The translations under genes and the position numbers were made by a program. This document shows, one piece after another, positions 1 to 5,904 of a stretch of 14,388 bases of DNA. The notes under the pieces were generated by a model. That model searched no databases and was not told the DNA's origin. It saw only the letters and a list, made by a program, of their open reading frames with translations. This DNA is from Deltaproteobacteria bacterium RIFCSPLOWO2_02_56_12 (GTDB taxonomy: Bacteria; Desulfobacterota; Binatia; UBA9968): assembly GCA_001799045.1 (NCBI GenBank), contig MGRY01000193.1, positions 1-14,388 of the forward strand. Direction: 5' to 3'. Position 1 is the first letter of the stretch. Every line of letters begins with the position of its first letter.

Positions 1-126
1 CCACTCCCTGCGCTCCAAAAACGGGGATACCAAAAAATAACGGGCGATGACGGAAAAGAGAATAAGAAGAGTTAAGGCGACAAGGCCCTTCTCCCGTTTG
101 GACAGCCGCTCCCACAAGCGCTTCAT
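1..126 (-). CDS. gspM: Type II secretion protein GspM, N-terminal fragment (cut by window edge)
   Basis: Only the first 42 codons are inside the window. The ATG (126-124) overlaps the TGA stop of gspL in an ATGA junction, and AAGGGG lies about 9 bases upstream as a ribosome binding site. The visible peptide starts MKRLWERLSKREKGLVAL and continues into a hydrophobic stretch (about residues 15-33). This short basic cytoplasmic tail with a LSxREK motif followed by one membrane span is the usual start of GspM (and of the related PilO). In the T2SS, GspM is a bitopic inner-membrane protein that pairs with GspL and supports the GspE-GspF platform. Position directly after gspL fits. The periplasmic ferredoxin-like domain is beyond the edge, so the family call rests on this N-terminus and on gene order. 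Confidence 0.78.
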   Translation of the reverse strand, partial: MKRLWERLSKREKGLVALTLLILFSVIARYFLVSPFLERREW

Positions 127-1565
127 GGCTTGGCCCCCTTTTCTTCCGGGTGCTCCAGCTCTGCTTTCAAGGAGAAGGTCTCCCTGTTGTCCCGGCCACG
201 ATTGGAAGGCGCGGTGAAGCCTACGTTTTTAAAGACAGGGGAGCGCTCCAGAAGCGGCACCAGGTTAGAGGCGCTCTCGGCGCTTCCCTGGAGTTCTACG
301 GTTGCCTGCCGGTAGCGCAGGTTGGAGAGATAAGCGTTGTTGGGAACGATGCGCGAAAGCTCGTCCAGCACGAGAAAAATCTCCCCCTTGCGCCCCTTGA
401 GGCCGGAGAGGAAGGAAATCTCCTTGCGCAGTTTGTTAAGCTCGTCTTCTTCTTTGCGCAGCGCCTCGACAGAAGGGCCAAGCTTTTGGACTTCCTTTTG
501 CAGTTGGCGCAGACGAATCTCGTCCCTCACAGGATAGCTTCCTCCCCAAAAAACCAGCCCAAGCAGAAGTAATACCGTAAGCCAGGTATTGAGCCGGGTG
601 ATCATTCTTCCCCGGGACTCCTCTCCGGCCCCGGGCAAAAAGTTGAACGCAAAGGTGGACTCTCTTAGCCCGCGCAGCGCAGTCCCAACCGCAGGAACAA
701 AAAAGGAATGGGCCATCCCTTTATCCCCAGCCAATTTTTCCTTCCCCAAGGCGAGGAGGTCTTCGGCCTGAATCGACTCCACCCCCGACCAGAGAAGGAG
801 ATCCGCAATATATCCCCAACTGAAGCACTTCGTAACAGCATTCAAGCAACTATGAAAAATCGCCCGCCCGGGGCCTTGAATCCATTCAGTCTGGGGCAGC
901 CGATAGCTAAAAAGAATCTCCGGCTCTTTCCTCCACCCGTTGCCCCCGGCATCCAGCCCGACGATTTCCCACGCTTGGTTCTGGCCGCCCAAAACCAAAG
1001 CCGGACCCGAGAGCGCTCCGGCGCAAAAGAGGAGATAATTGGATAGCGCGCTCGTTGTGGCCTCAACCCCCTTGGGCCTGATGCCAAAGGGGGAGAGGGT
1101 ATCGAGAATCTCATCCAGGCTCTTTTTAGGAACAGCCAACAGAAATATCCCTATCTTATCCCCCTTTTTCCCCATGGGTAAAAAGTCGTAATAGATGTCT
1201 TCGAGGCGAAAAGGAATGTGCCTCTGGATTTCATACTCCAGGACCTGCGACAGATTATCTTCAGCGGCCTGAGGCAAAGAGAGCTCGATGCCAATCACCT
1301 GATCCGGCGAAAGGCAGAGATAAAACGGGTCTCGGGCCGGATCGAAGTGGGGCAAAAGTGAACGGATCACTTCTTCCAGAGCCTGCCGACGGGAGGCGGG
1401 ATCCTCCGCAAGCGGGATTTCTCTCGTCTCCTCCTCGACCAAAGAAACACGAAACAAGTCCTTGCGCATGCGCACGAGAAAGAGACGGTCCGGCATCACG
1501 TAGAGGCCGACGCTTTTCAAAAAATCGGCGCGCGACAAAGCCTGAAACCAGTGAGGGTAAATCAT
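123..1565 (-). CDS. gspL: Type II secretion inner-membrane scaffold GspL (PilM/PilN-like)
   Basis: 480 residues. GspL recruits the ATPase GspE to the inner membrane and pairs with GspM. Residues about 15-310 look like the actin-like cytoplasmic domain shared with PilM (for example the YEIQRHIPFRLEDIYYDF segment at 111-128, typical of PilM/GspL). One membrane span follows at about 326-346 (LNTWLTVLLLLGLVFWGG), then a charged coiled-coil-prone region (about 350-388) and a PilN-like periplasmic ferredoxin-like fold (about 393-470). The total length is somewhat longer than the roughly 400 residues of classical GspL. The ATG at 1565 is the first good start; a weak GAAGG lies five bases upstream. 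A 90-bp gap filled by a heptamer repeat separates it from gspK, and its stop overlaps the gspM start. Family is clear from architecture; a PilM-PilN label would be equivalent. Confidence 0.85.
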   Translation of the reverse strand: MIYPHWFQALSRADFLKSVGLYVMPDRLFLVRMRKDLFRVSLVEEETREIPLAEDPASRRQALEEVIRSLLPHFDPARDPFYLCLSPDQVIGIELSLPQAAEDNLSQVLEYEIQRHIPFRLEDIYYDFLPMGKKGDKIGIFLLAVPKKSLDEILDTLSPFGIRPKGVEATTSALSNYLLFCAGALSGPALVLGGQNQAWEIVGLDAGGNGWRKEPEILFSYRLPQTEWIQGPGRAIFHSCLNAVTKCFSWGYIADLLLWSGVESIQAEDLLALGKEKLAGDKGMAHSFFVPAVGTALRGLRESTFAFNFLPGAGEESRGRMITRLNTWLTVLLLLGLVFWGGSYPVRDEIRLRQLQKEVQKLGPSVEALRKEEDELNKLRKEISFLSGLKGRKGEIFLVLDELSRIVPNNAYLSNLRYRQATVELQGSAESASNLVPLLERSPVFKNVGFTAPSNRGRDNRETFSLKAELEHPEEKGAKP

Positions 1566-1581
1566 TTTCGCCTTCGGCTAT

Positions 1582-1648
1582 TGCAAAATGAAGATTGCAA
1601 AATGCAAAAGTCGGCCTGAATTTTCACTTTTCAATTTGCACTTTGCAT
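1582..1648. repeat. Inverted heptamer array in the gspK-gspL gap
   Basis: The left arm is four 7-base units in exact phase (TGCAAAA, TGAAGAT, TGCAAAA, TGCAAAA; 1582-1609). The right arm is four units in the opposite orientation (TTTTCAC, TTTTCAA, TTTGCAC, TTTGCAT; 1621-1648). An 11-base, G+C-richer centre separates them. It fills most of the 90-bp gap. In the transcript the arms could pair imperfectly. Same unit family as the arrays at 5828-5904 and 12535-12604. Confidence 0.85.
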
Positions 1649-1655
1649 TGAGCCG

Positions 1656-2639
1656 TTACTCAGTCCTTACGGTGTCCCGATCCACCCAGCGGAGAAGCTC
1701 AACCCCCCGCTGCCCTCCTACTACCCGCACCACCCCTCTTACCTGCCGCTGGGCGCTCGACTCCGCTTGTTGTCCCTTAGCCTCGATCGTAATCACGGAG
1801 GGTTGCGTGAAGATAAACTGACGCAACACCGCATCCCCGGCCGCGATTCCCAACAGCCTCAGCATATCTGCCAGGGTTTTCTCGGAGAGTTTTTTCCTCT
1901 CCTCAATGAACGCCCGACACTTCTCCAGTGGAAGTCCCAGAAGCGCTGAGCACACCTCAGCCGAGGCGGTGCGCAGGTTGACCCGATCCATCGGGCTGTC
2001 AACGGAAAATATTTCTTTCAGCCCGACTCCTCCCTCCACACCGTAGAAGAGCTCCGGGGTCACCCCCCGCACCCAAAGGAGATCCTCGACCGCCTCAAAA
2101 GGCCCATTCCTGGCCGTATAGGGTGGCGAGAGGGAAAGGTAGTAATCACTTTCCGCGCCGTTGGCGCGATGGAGATCATCCCCGTCGCGCCAATCCAGAA
2201 TGGCATCGACCACAATGCTCCTGCGCGGCTCTTCCACTCCCAGATTGGTAAAGATGCGCACCAGAATATCCTCGCCAACGCGATTGAGATTGATCTTTCC
2301 CGCCTCATCCACCAGGCGCACATGATAGAGACCTTGGCCTAAAGCTCCCTCGCGCCAATCTCCATCGAAGAGATCCGCCGGCGCTGCCGCACCCTGCCTC
2401 GGTTGCGCCGACTGCGTAAGAAGTTCGTAAAGCCCCTGCTGAAAACCCGCCAGCGCCAGATAATAGCCTTCGGTCTCCTCGGCATAACGGCGCGCCGCAG
2501 CCCCCTCTTCCCGCGCCGAAGAGGTAAACTCAAAAGCCACGACAAAAAGGAAGATAAATATCCACAGCACCAAGAGCAACGCCACGCCGCGCTCATTTAA
2601 TTTCGAATTTCGAAATTCGAAATTCAAAATTGTTTTCAT
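1656..2639 (-). CDS. gspK: Type II secretion minor pseudopilin GspK
   Basis: 327 residues from the ATG at 2639, which forms an ATGA overlap with the gspJ stop. GspK caps the tip of the pseudopilus together with GspI and GspJ. The 18-residue leader MKTILNFEFRNSKLNERG ends at a prepilin-peptidase site before VALLLVLWIFIFLFVVAFEF, the membrane-spanning helix. Position 5 of the mature protein is Leu, not Glu, which is the family rule for GspK because it sits at the tip. The body contains the helical insert typical of GspK (for example EAGKINLNRVGEDILVRIF and VRGVTPELFYGVEGGV) with helix-hairpin-helix-like turns. The leader codons lie in a perfect 26-bp palindrome (see repeat 2599-2633). The frame stays open for 98 codons upstream, but that stretch overlaps gspJ and has no homology signal. 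No convincing ribosome site; translation is probably coupled to gspJ. Confidence 0.9.
   Translation of the reverse strand: MKTILNFEFRNSKLNERGVALLLVLWIFIFLFVVAFEFTSSAREEGAAARRYAEETEGYYLALAGFQQGLYELLTQSAQPRQGAAAPADLFDGDWREGALGQGLYHVRLVDEAGKINLNRVGEDILVRIFTNLGVEEPRRSIVVDAILDWRDGDDLHRANGAESDYYLSLSPPYTARNGPFEAVEDLLWVRGVTPELFYGVEGGVGLKEIFSVDSPMDRVNLRTASAEVCSALLGLPLEKCRAFIEERKKLSEKTLADMLRLLGIAAGDAVLRQFIFTQPSVITIEAKGQQAESSAQRQVRGVVRVVGGQRGVELLRWVDRDTVRTE
2599..2633. repeat. Heptamer array with 26-bp perfect palindrome, inside the gspK leader
   Basis: Five 7-base units in phase: AATTTCG, AATTTCG, then inverted AAATTCG, AAATTCA, AAATTGT. Positions 2599-2624 are a perfect 26-bp palindrome whose 16-bp core (2604-2619) reads CGAATTTCGAAATTCG. 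It is translated as residues about 3-14 of GspK, which are removed with the leader peptide. Confidence 0.9.
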
Positions 2640-3271
2640 GGCGTCAGGACACTCATCATTATAGGAAACACTTGCTGGATTTCCTCCCCCTTTTCTCCTT
2701 GATGGCTCAGACGAACCGCCCGTGGCAGCGCCTTGCGCTCTTTGCCGTCCCACTGATCGACCCAGTTCTCCTCCCCGCCTTGAAGGTCGAGATAGTCTAT
2801 ACGAAATCCCCTCACCCCCTGGCCCAGAACCACACTGTTCCTGTAGCCCCCATTGTCCCCCTCCCCACCCAGGCGCAGGGGAATCTTCTCCTCCAGCGTT
2901 AGGAGCCCGGTCCCGTCTTCTCCTCCCTCCCAAGAGATAGTCACTTCGGACAACCCCCTACCACCCATTCCCGAGGATAAGGCTGAGACGAAGCTGAGAC
3001 GGTCTTCCTGCCCGGAAAAAAAAACCGACGGGACCTCGCGCGAGGGGCGATACGGATAAGCGGAGCGGATATAGCCCGCTAACAGATCCTCTCTGGAGCG
3101 TATTTTCTGACTCTCATCCGAACGGGCCTGCGATTTTTCCACTGCCCTATGGCCCAGATAGAAAGCCCCATAAAGAGTCATAGCGATGAGCGCTAAAAGG
3201 GTGATCGCAATAGTAACCTCGATGAGGGTGAAGCCGATTTGAGATTTGAAATTTGAGATTTGAGATTTCAC
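2636..3271 (-). CDS. gspJ: Type II secretion minor pseudopilin GspJ
   Basis: 211 residues from a GTG start at 3271 that overlaps the TGA stop of gspI (GTGA). GspJ is part of the pseudopilus tip complex with GspI and GspK. The leader MKSQISNFKSQIG (13 residues) is followed by FTLIEVTIAITLLALIAMTL, the class III prepilin signature with Glu5 in the mature protein, and an initial hydrophobic helix. The beta-rich body has the usual GspJ length. A purine-rich GAAGAAAAAAAG upstream may act as a weak ribosome site. The reading frame is open further upstream to 3427, but those 52 codons lie inside gspI and would bury the leader, so I reject them. The start codon and the whole leader are made from a direct heptamer array (3237-3271). 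Family assignment rests on the signature and on its place between gspI and gspK. Confidence 0.88.
   Translation of the reverse strand: MKSQISNFKSQIGFTLIEVTIAITLLALIAMTLYGAFYLGHRAVEKSQARSDESQKIRSREDLLAGYIRSAYPYRPSREVPSVFFSGQEDRLSFVSALSSGMGGRGLSEVTISWEGGEDGTGLLTLEEKIPLRLGGEGDNGGYRNSVVLGQGVRGFRIDYLDLQGGEENWVDQWDGKERKALPRAVRLSHQGEKGEEIQQVFPIMMSVLTP
3237..3271. repeat. Direct heptamer array forming the gspJ start and leader
   Basis: Five 7-base units in exact phase: ATTTGAG, ATTTGAA, ATTTGAG, ATTTGAG, ATTTCAC. There is no inverted arm. The last unit contains both the TGA stop of gspI and the GTG start of gspJ. Read on the minus strand it encodes the repeating peptide KSQISNF-KSQI. Confidence 0.92.
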
Positions 3272-3678
3272 GGGCTTTTTTTCTTCGCCAAACGTAGGGT
3301 TCTCAGCTCCAGCTCTTTCTCGCGCGCTCCCTCCCGGTATTGCATCTGAAGCGTAACCTCCTTTAAATCCCAGCCGGTCGAGGAAAATTGGCCATCCTCC
3401 GGGAACGCTTTCACTTGGATCCTCCAACGATACCTCTCGCCGAAGGATCCGCTCTCTCCGCCCTCGCTGGCTCCCCGACGAATCAAAAACTCGTCGATGG
3501 CTTCCCGGCCGTAGGCTGTGGCCTCGGTGCGCTCGAAACTCCGCGCTCCCAAGCGAAGACCCAAGGAAAAAATCTCGAAAAGCGTCACCACTCCCAGGGC
3601 GACGATAGACATAGCCACCACCACCTCAAGCAGGGTAAAACCGTTTTGAGTTTTGAGTTTTGAGTTTTGAGTTTTCAT
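3268..3678 (-). CDS. gspI: Type II secretion minor pseudopilin GspI
   Basis: 136 residues from the ATG at 3678, in an ATGA overlap with the gspH stop. GspI nucleates the GspI-J-K tip of the pseudopilus. The leader MKTQNSKLKTQNG is followed by FTLLEVVVAMSIVALGVVTL, with the prepilin peptidase site G13/F14 and Glu5; TLLEVxxAxxIxA is typical of GspI. Length is normal for the family (about 120-140). AAGG lies nine bases upstream of the start. The leader is built entirely from a near-perfect heptamer array, so gain or loss of one unit would shift the frame between start codon and mature protein. The GspI call is supported by signature, length and gene order. Confidence 0.9.
   Translation of the reverse strand: MKTQNSKLKTQNGFTLLEVVVAMSIVALGVVTLFEIFSLGLRLGARSFERTEATAYGREAIDEFLIRRGASEGGESGSFGERYRWRIQVKAFPEDGQFSSTGWDLKEVTLQMQYREGAREKELELRTLRLAKKKSP
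3643..3677. repeat. Near-perfect direct heptamer array forming the gspI leader
   Basis: GTTTTGA occurs four times without a mismatch (3643-3670), followed by GTTTTCA (3671-3677). The single C in the last unit creates the TGA stop of gspH and, with the next T, the ATG of gspI. The minus-strand reading encodes KTQNSKL-KTQN. Confidence 0.95.
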
Positions 3679-4139
3679 TGTCTATTGCCTTGCAGCACCA
3701 CAACCCTTCCCGTGAGCGGGTCGAAGCGAACGAAATATGCCCGAGATCCTTCACGACCTGAAATCCCCACCCCTCCGCCAAAAAGACTGCCATTCGGGAA
3801 AAAGAGAAACTGCCTGAGCCCTTCTTCTATCGGCTCCCCCCCCTCGATCGCTGCGATTATGACGTCCGGCGGCAAAAAGATTTTTCTCCCGCGCCACGAT
3901 TCATAACTGTTTTCCTGCGGGTTGAAAATCAGGCGCTGGAGGCTGTTCTCGTGAACTGCCTTGCTTCTCAGCTCGCGAGCTGCGGCAGCGAGTGCCAAGG
4001 CGGATTGCTTTATCTCCCGCTCTCGGAGTCCTCGATCTACGGCGGGTAGGACAATCAGGCTGACCAAACTGATAAGCAACAGAACCGCTAGAAGCTCCAG
4101 CAGGGAAAAGCCCCGCCTATCCTTCCCAACTGGTGACAT
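3675..4139 (-). CDS. gspH: Type II secretion minor pseudopilin GspH
   Basis: 154 residues from the ATG at 4139. GspH is a minor pseudopilin thought to link the GspG shaft and the tip complex. The leader MSPVGKDRRG is short and basic, the classic form, and precedes FSLLELLAVLLLISLVSLIVL with Glu5. This is the only pseudopilin in the cluster whose leader is not made of heptamer repeat. The start lies 23 bp inside the end of gspG and is preceded by a strong purine-rich ribosome site (4149-4162). An upstream in-frame extension to 4205 exists but would put 22 residues in front of the leader. The body has the weakly conserved beta-sheet character of GspH, for example FLFFPNGSLFGGGVGI near the C-terminus. 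The family assignment rests on signature, length and order. Confidence 0.87.
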   Translation of the reverse strand: MSPVGKDRRGFSLLELLAVLLLISLVSLIVLPAVDRGLREREIKQSALALAAAARELRSKAVHENSLQRLIFNPQENSYESWRGRKIFLPPDVIIAAIEGGEPIEEGLRQFLFFPNGSLFGGGVGISGREGSRAYFVRFDPLTGRVVVLQGNRQ

Positions 4140-4605
4140 CGCGATTATCCCCTTCCCCTCCTGGAACCCCGTCGGCGCCGTAAGAGAAAAGGTCGTAGGG
4201 ACCATGCTCTCCAGGGCTGCGATAAATATAGGCTCTTCCCCAGGGATCTAACGGAACTTCCTTCTTCAGATATGGACCATCCCACTTTTGCGCGTCGCCG
4301 GGTTGACGTCTAAGCGCATTCAGACCTTCCTGGGTTGTAGGATAGCGTCCCACATCGAGACGCAAGGTATCCAGGGCGGTACCCAGGAGCTCAATCTGCG
4401 CCTGAGTCGCCTTCACCTTGGCTTTTTCCTCCTGGCGTATGAAGCGAGGGACCACCAGAGCAGCGAGCAAGCCGATAATCACCATCACGACGAGCAGCTC
4501 CACGAGAGTGAACCCCCCGGTTGAATTTTGGATTTTGGATTGCCGATTTTGGATTGAATCTAAAATCCAAAATCTAAAATCTAAAATATTAAAAGGGTAA
4601 GTCAT
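4117..4605 (-). CDS. gspG: Type II secretion major pseudopilin GspG
   Basis: 162 residues from the ATG at 4605, overlapping the end of gspF by 17 bp. GspG is the main subunit of the pseudopilus. The mature part starts FTLVELLVVMVIIGLLAALVV with Glu5 and continues with the family hallmarks DVGRYPTTQEGLNAL, GPYLKKEVPLDPWGR and a C-terminal calcium-binding loop (YGADGVPGGEGDNRDV). The leader is unusually long, 31 residues ending in STGG, versus roughly 6-10 in well-studied GspG. It consists mostly of translated heptamer repeat (ILDFRFW, ILDSIQN, RQSKIQN: a 7-residue period). A TTG further upstream (4641) is also in frame but would lengthen the leader more. No ribosome site is visible before 4605, so translation may be coupled to gspF, which is odd for the most abundant pseudopilin. 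Confidence 0.9.
   Translation of the reverse strand: MTYPFNILDFRFWILDSIQNRQSKIQNSTGGFTLVELLVVMVIIGLLAALVVPRFIRQEEKAKVKATQAQIELLGTALDTLRLDVGRYPTTQEGLNALRRQPGDAQKWDGPYLKKEVPLDPWGRAYIYRSPGEHGPYDLFSYGADGVPGGEGDNRDVTSWEG
4149..4162 (-). promoter_or_regulatory. Ribosome binding site of gspH
   Basis: Read on the minus strand, AGGAGGGG (4162-4155) is followed by AAGGGG (4154-4149), nine bases before the ATG at 4139. It lies inside the gspG coding region and decides the gspH start over the longer open frame. Confidence 0.75.
4523..4592. repeat. Inverted heptamer array spanning gspF stop and gspG leader
   Basis: Ten 7-base units in exact phase over 70 bases. The left arm is GAATTTT, GGATTTT, GGATTGC, CGATTTT, GGATTGA. 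The inverted right arm is ATCTAAA, ATCCAAA, ATCTAAA, ATCTAAA, ATATTAA. An 11-bp perfect inverted repeat (GATTTTGGATT at 4545-4555 with 4564-4574) leaves an 8-base loop. The outermost unit holds the TAA stop of gspF. Confidence 0.93.
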
Positions 4606-5809
4606 TGATGCTGAATATCGCCGTAAGCATAGAGATGACAACCACCCCGATCACCAGACCCATTCCCAAAATTAAAACCGGCTCTAAAAGAGAGGTAAGT
4701 CGTTTGGTCGCCCGCTTCACCTCCTGGTCGTAATAATCCGCCACATTGGCCAGCATTCCTTCAAGCCTGCCGGTCTCCTCGCCCACCGCGATCATTTGCA
4801 AGGCGAGATCAGGAAACACGCCGCTTTCTGCCAGCGGTCCTACCATGCCCTTCCCTTCTCTCACCCGGCTTTGGACCTGACCTATGGCCCGCGCCACCTG
4901 GCGGTTGCCAACCACTCCCTGAACCGTCCCCAGGGCTTCTAATAAGGGCACCCCGCCTTTGAGCAGCGCGGCCAAGGTCCGGGCGAATCGCGCCGCCTCA
5001 AGCTTGCGCAACAGATCCCCTAGCACCCACAGGTTAAGTCGCCATCTGTCCCATTGCAATCTAGCCTCCGGGTTGCGGAGATAAAAGGCGCCGCCAAAGA
5101 ATCCGCCGATGAGCAAAAGCAGGGCGATCCAGCCATATCGAGACAGCCCGTAACTGAAATCGATGAGAATCTTGGCCATCCATGGTAGGGCCTGGTTGAC
5201 ATCCTTAAAGATGAGGGAAAATTTTGGGATGACATAAATGAAAAGAATCGTGAGGGAGAGCCCGGATGCCGTGACAAGAAGCACGGGGTAGGTCAAGGCG
5301 GACTGGATATCTTCTTTGAGCTGTAAGGAACGCTCCAGATATTCCACAAGATGGCGTAAGACCCCCTCGAGGATGCCGCCGGATTCCCCTGCGCGGACCA
5401 TGTTTACGTAGAGCTTGGGAAAAACCTCGGGATGCTCAGCCATACACGCAGCGAGCGATTTTCCCGCACGAACGCCTTCCAAGAGCAGTCGCACGACCTG
5501 CTGGAAATCCTTTTCAGCCAGGTTGGCCAAGATGGATAGATTGCGGTCCAGAGGGAGCCCTGCTCCAAGCAGGGCGTTTAGCTCCTGGGTAAAATGGAGG
5601 ATCTGTTGCTGGGTGACCTTTTTCCGAAAAGAAAGCGCCCAAGGGATCTGGAGCTTAGTCCTAGTTATCTCGTCCGGAGCAGCGATCCTTAGAGGGACAA
5701 AACCCAATTCATGCAGACGGGAGACTACCCCGCGTTCAGCTTCAGCCTCCATGACCCCTTCGATGATCTTGCCCGCATGATCCGCGGCGCGGTATTGGAA
5801 AAACGCCAT
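4589..5809 (-). CDS. gspF: Type II secretion platform protein GspF
   Basis: 406 residues, the standard GspF length. This polytopic inner-membrane protein is the platform that the ATPase GspE works on to add pseudopilin subunits. After an N-terminal segment (FFQYRAADHAGKIIEGVMEAE) come two T2SSF domains, about residues 70-195 and 273-395, each ending in membrane segments. Spans are visible at about 174-195, 226-244 and 376-398. Motifs typical of the family include LNALLGAGLPLDRNL (78-92), MVRAGESGGILEGVL (137-151), LLKGGVPLLEAL (282-293) and AVGEETGRLEGML (341-353). The ATG at 5809 has a perfect GGAGG six bases upstream. The stop lies within the heptamer array that also encodes the gspG leader. 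An 89-bp repeat-filled gap separates it from gspE. Confidence 0.97.
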   Translation of the reverse strand: MAFFQYRAADHAGKIIEGVMEAEAERGVVSRLHELGFVPLRIAAPDEITRTKLQIPWALSFRKKVTQQQILHFTQELNALLGAGLPLDRNLSILANLAEKDFQQVVRLLLEGVRAGKSLAACMAEHPEVFPKLYVNMVRAGESGGILEGVLRHLVEYLERSLQLKEDIQSALTYPVLLVTASGLSLTILFIYVIPKFSLIFKDVNQALPWMAKILIDFSYGLSRYGWIALLLLIGGFFGGAFYLRNPEARLQWDRWRLNLWVLGDLLRKLEAARFARTLAALLKGGVPLLEALGTVQGVVGNRQVARAIGQVQSRVREGKGMVGPLAESGVFPDLALQMIAVGEETGRLEGMLANVADYYDQEVKRATKRLTSLLEPVLILGMGLVIGVVVISMLTAIFSINDLPF

Positions 5810-5815
5810 TTAACG

Positions 5816-5820
5816 CCTCC
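5816..5820 (-). promoter_or_regulatory. Ribosome binding site of gspF
   Basis: GGAGG on the minus strand, six bases before the ATG at 5809. It is the clearest site in the T2SS part and lies between the heptamer array and the gene. Confidence 0.8.
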
Positions 5821-5827
5821 GGCGCAT

Positions 5828-5904
5828 TGCAAAATGAAAAATGAAAAATGAAAAACTTAAAATTTGATATTTGCACTTTGCACTTTGCATTTTTCCATTT
5901 ATCC
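5828..5904. repeat. Inverted heptamer array in the gspE-gspF gap
   Basis: Eleven 7-base units in exact phase. The left arm is TGCAAAA and three TGAAAAA. A central CTTAAAA follows. The right arm is inverted: TTTGATA, TTTGCAC twice, TTTGCAT, TTTTCCA and TTTATCC. The last unit contains the TAA stop of gspE (5899-5901). The array fills most of the 89-bp gap. Confidence 0.92.

Noticed and set aside
150..572. Open frame of 140 codons on the plus strand opposite gspL
   Set aside because: It is antisense to the GspL periplasmic domain, with no motif or ribosome site.
2640..2933. 98-codon N-terminal extension of gspK
   Set aside because: It overlaps gspJ, is rich in Gly/Arg/Ser as expected of an out-of-frame reading, and would bury the prepilin leader.
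3272..3427. 52-codon N-terminal extension of gspJ
   Set aside because: It lies inside gspI and would move the prepilin leader far from the N-terminus; the GTG at 3271 gives a normal leader.
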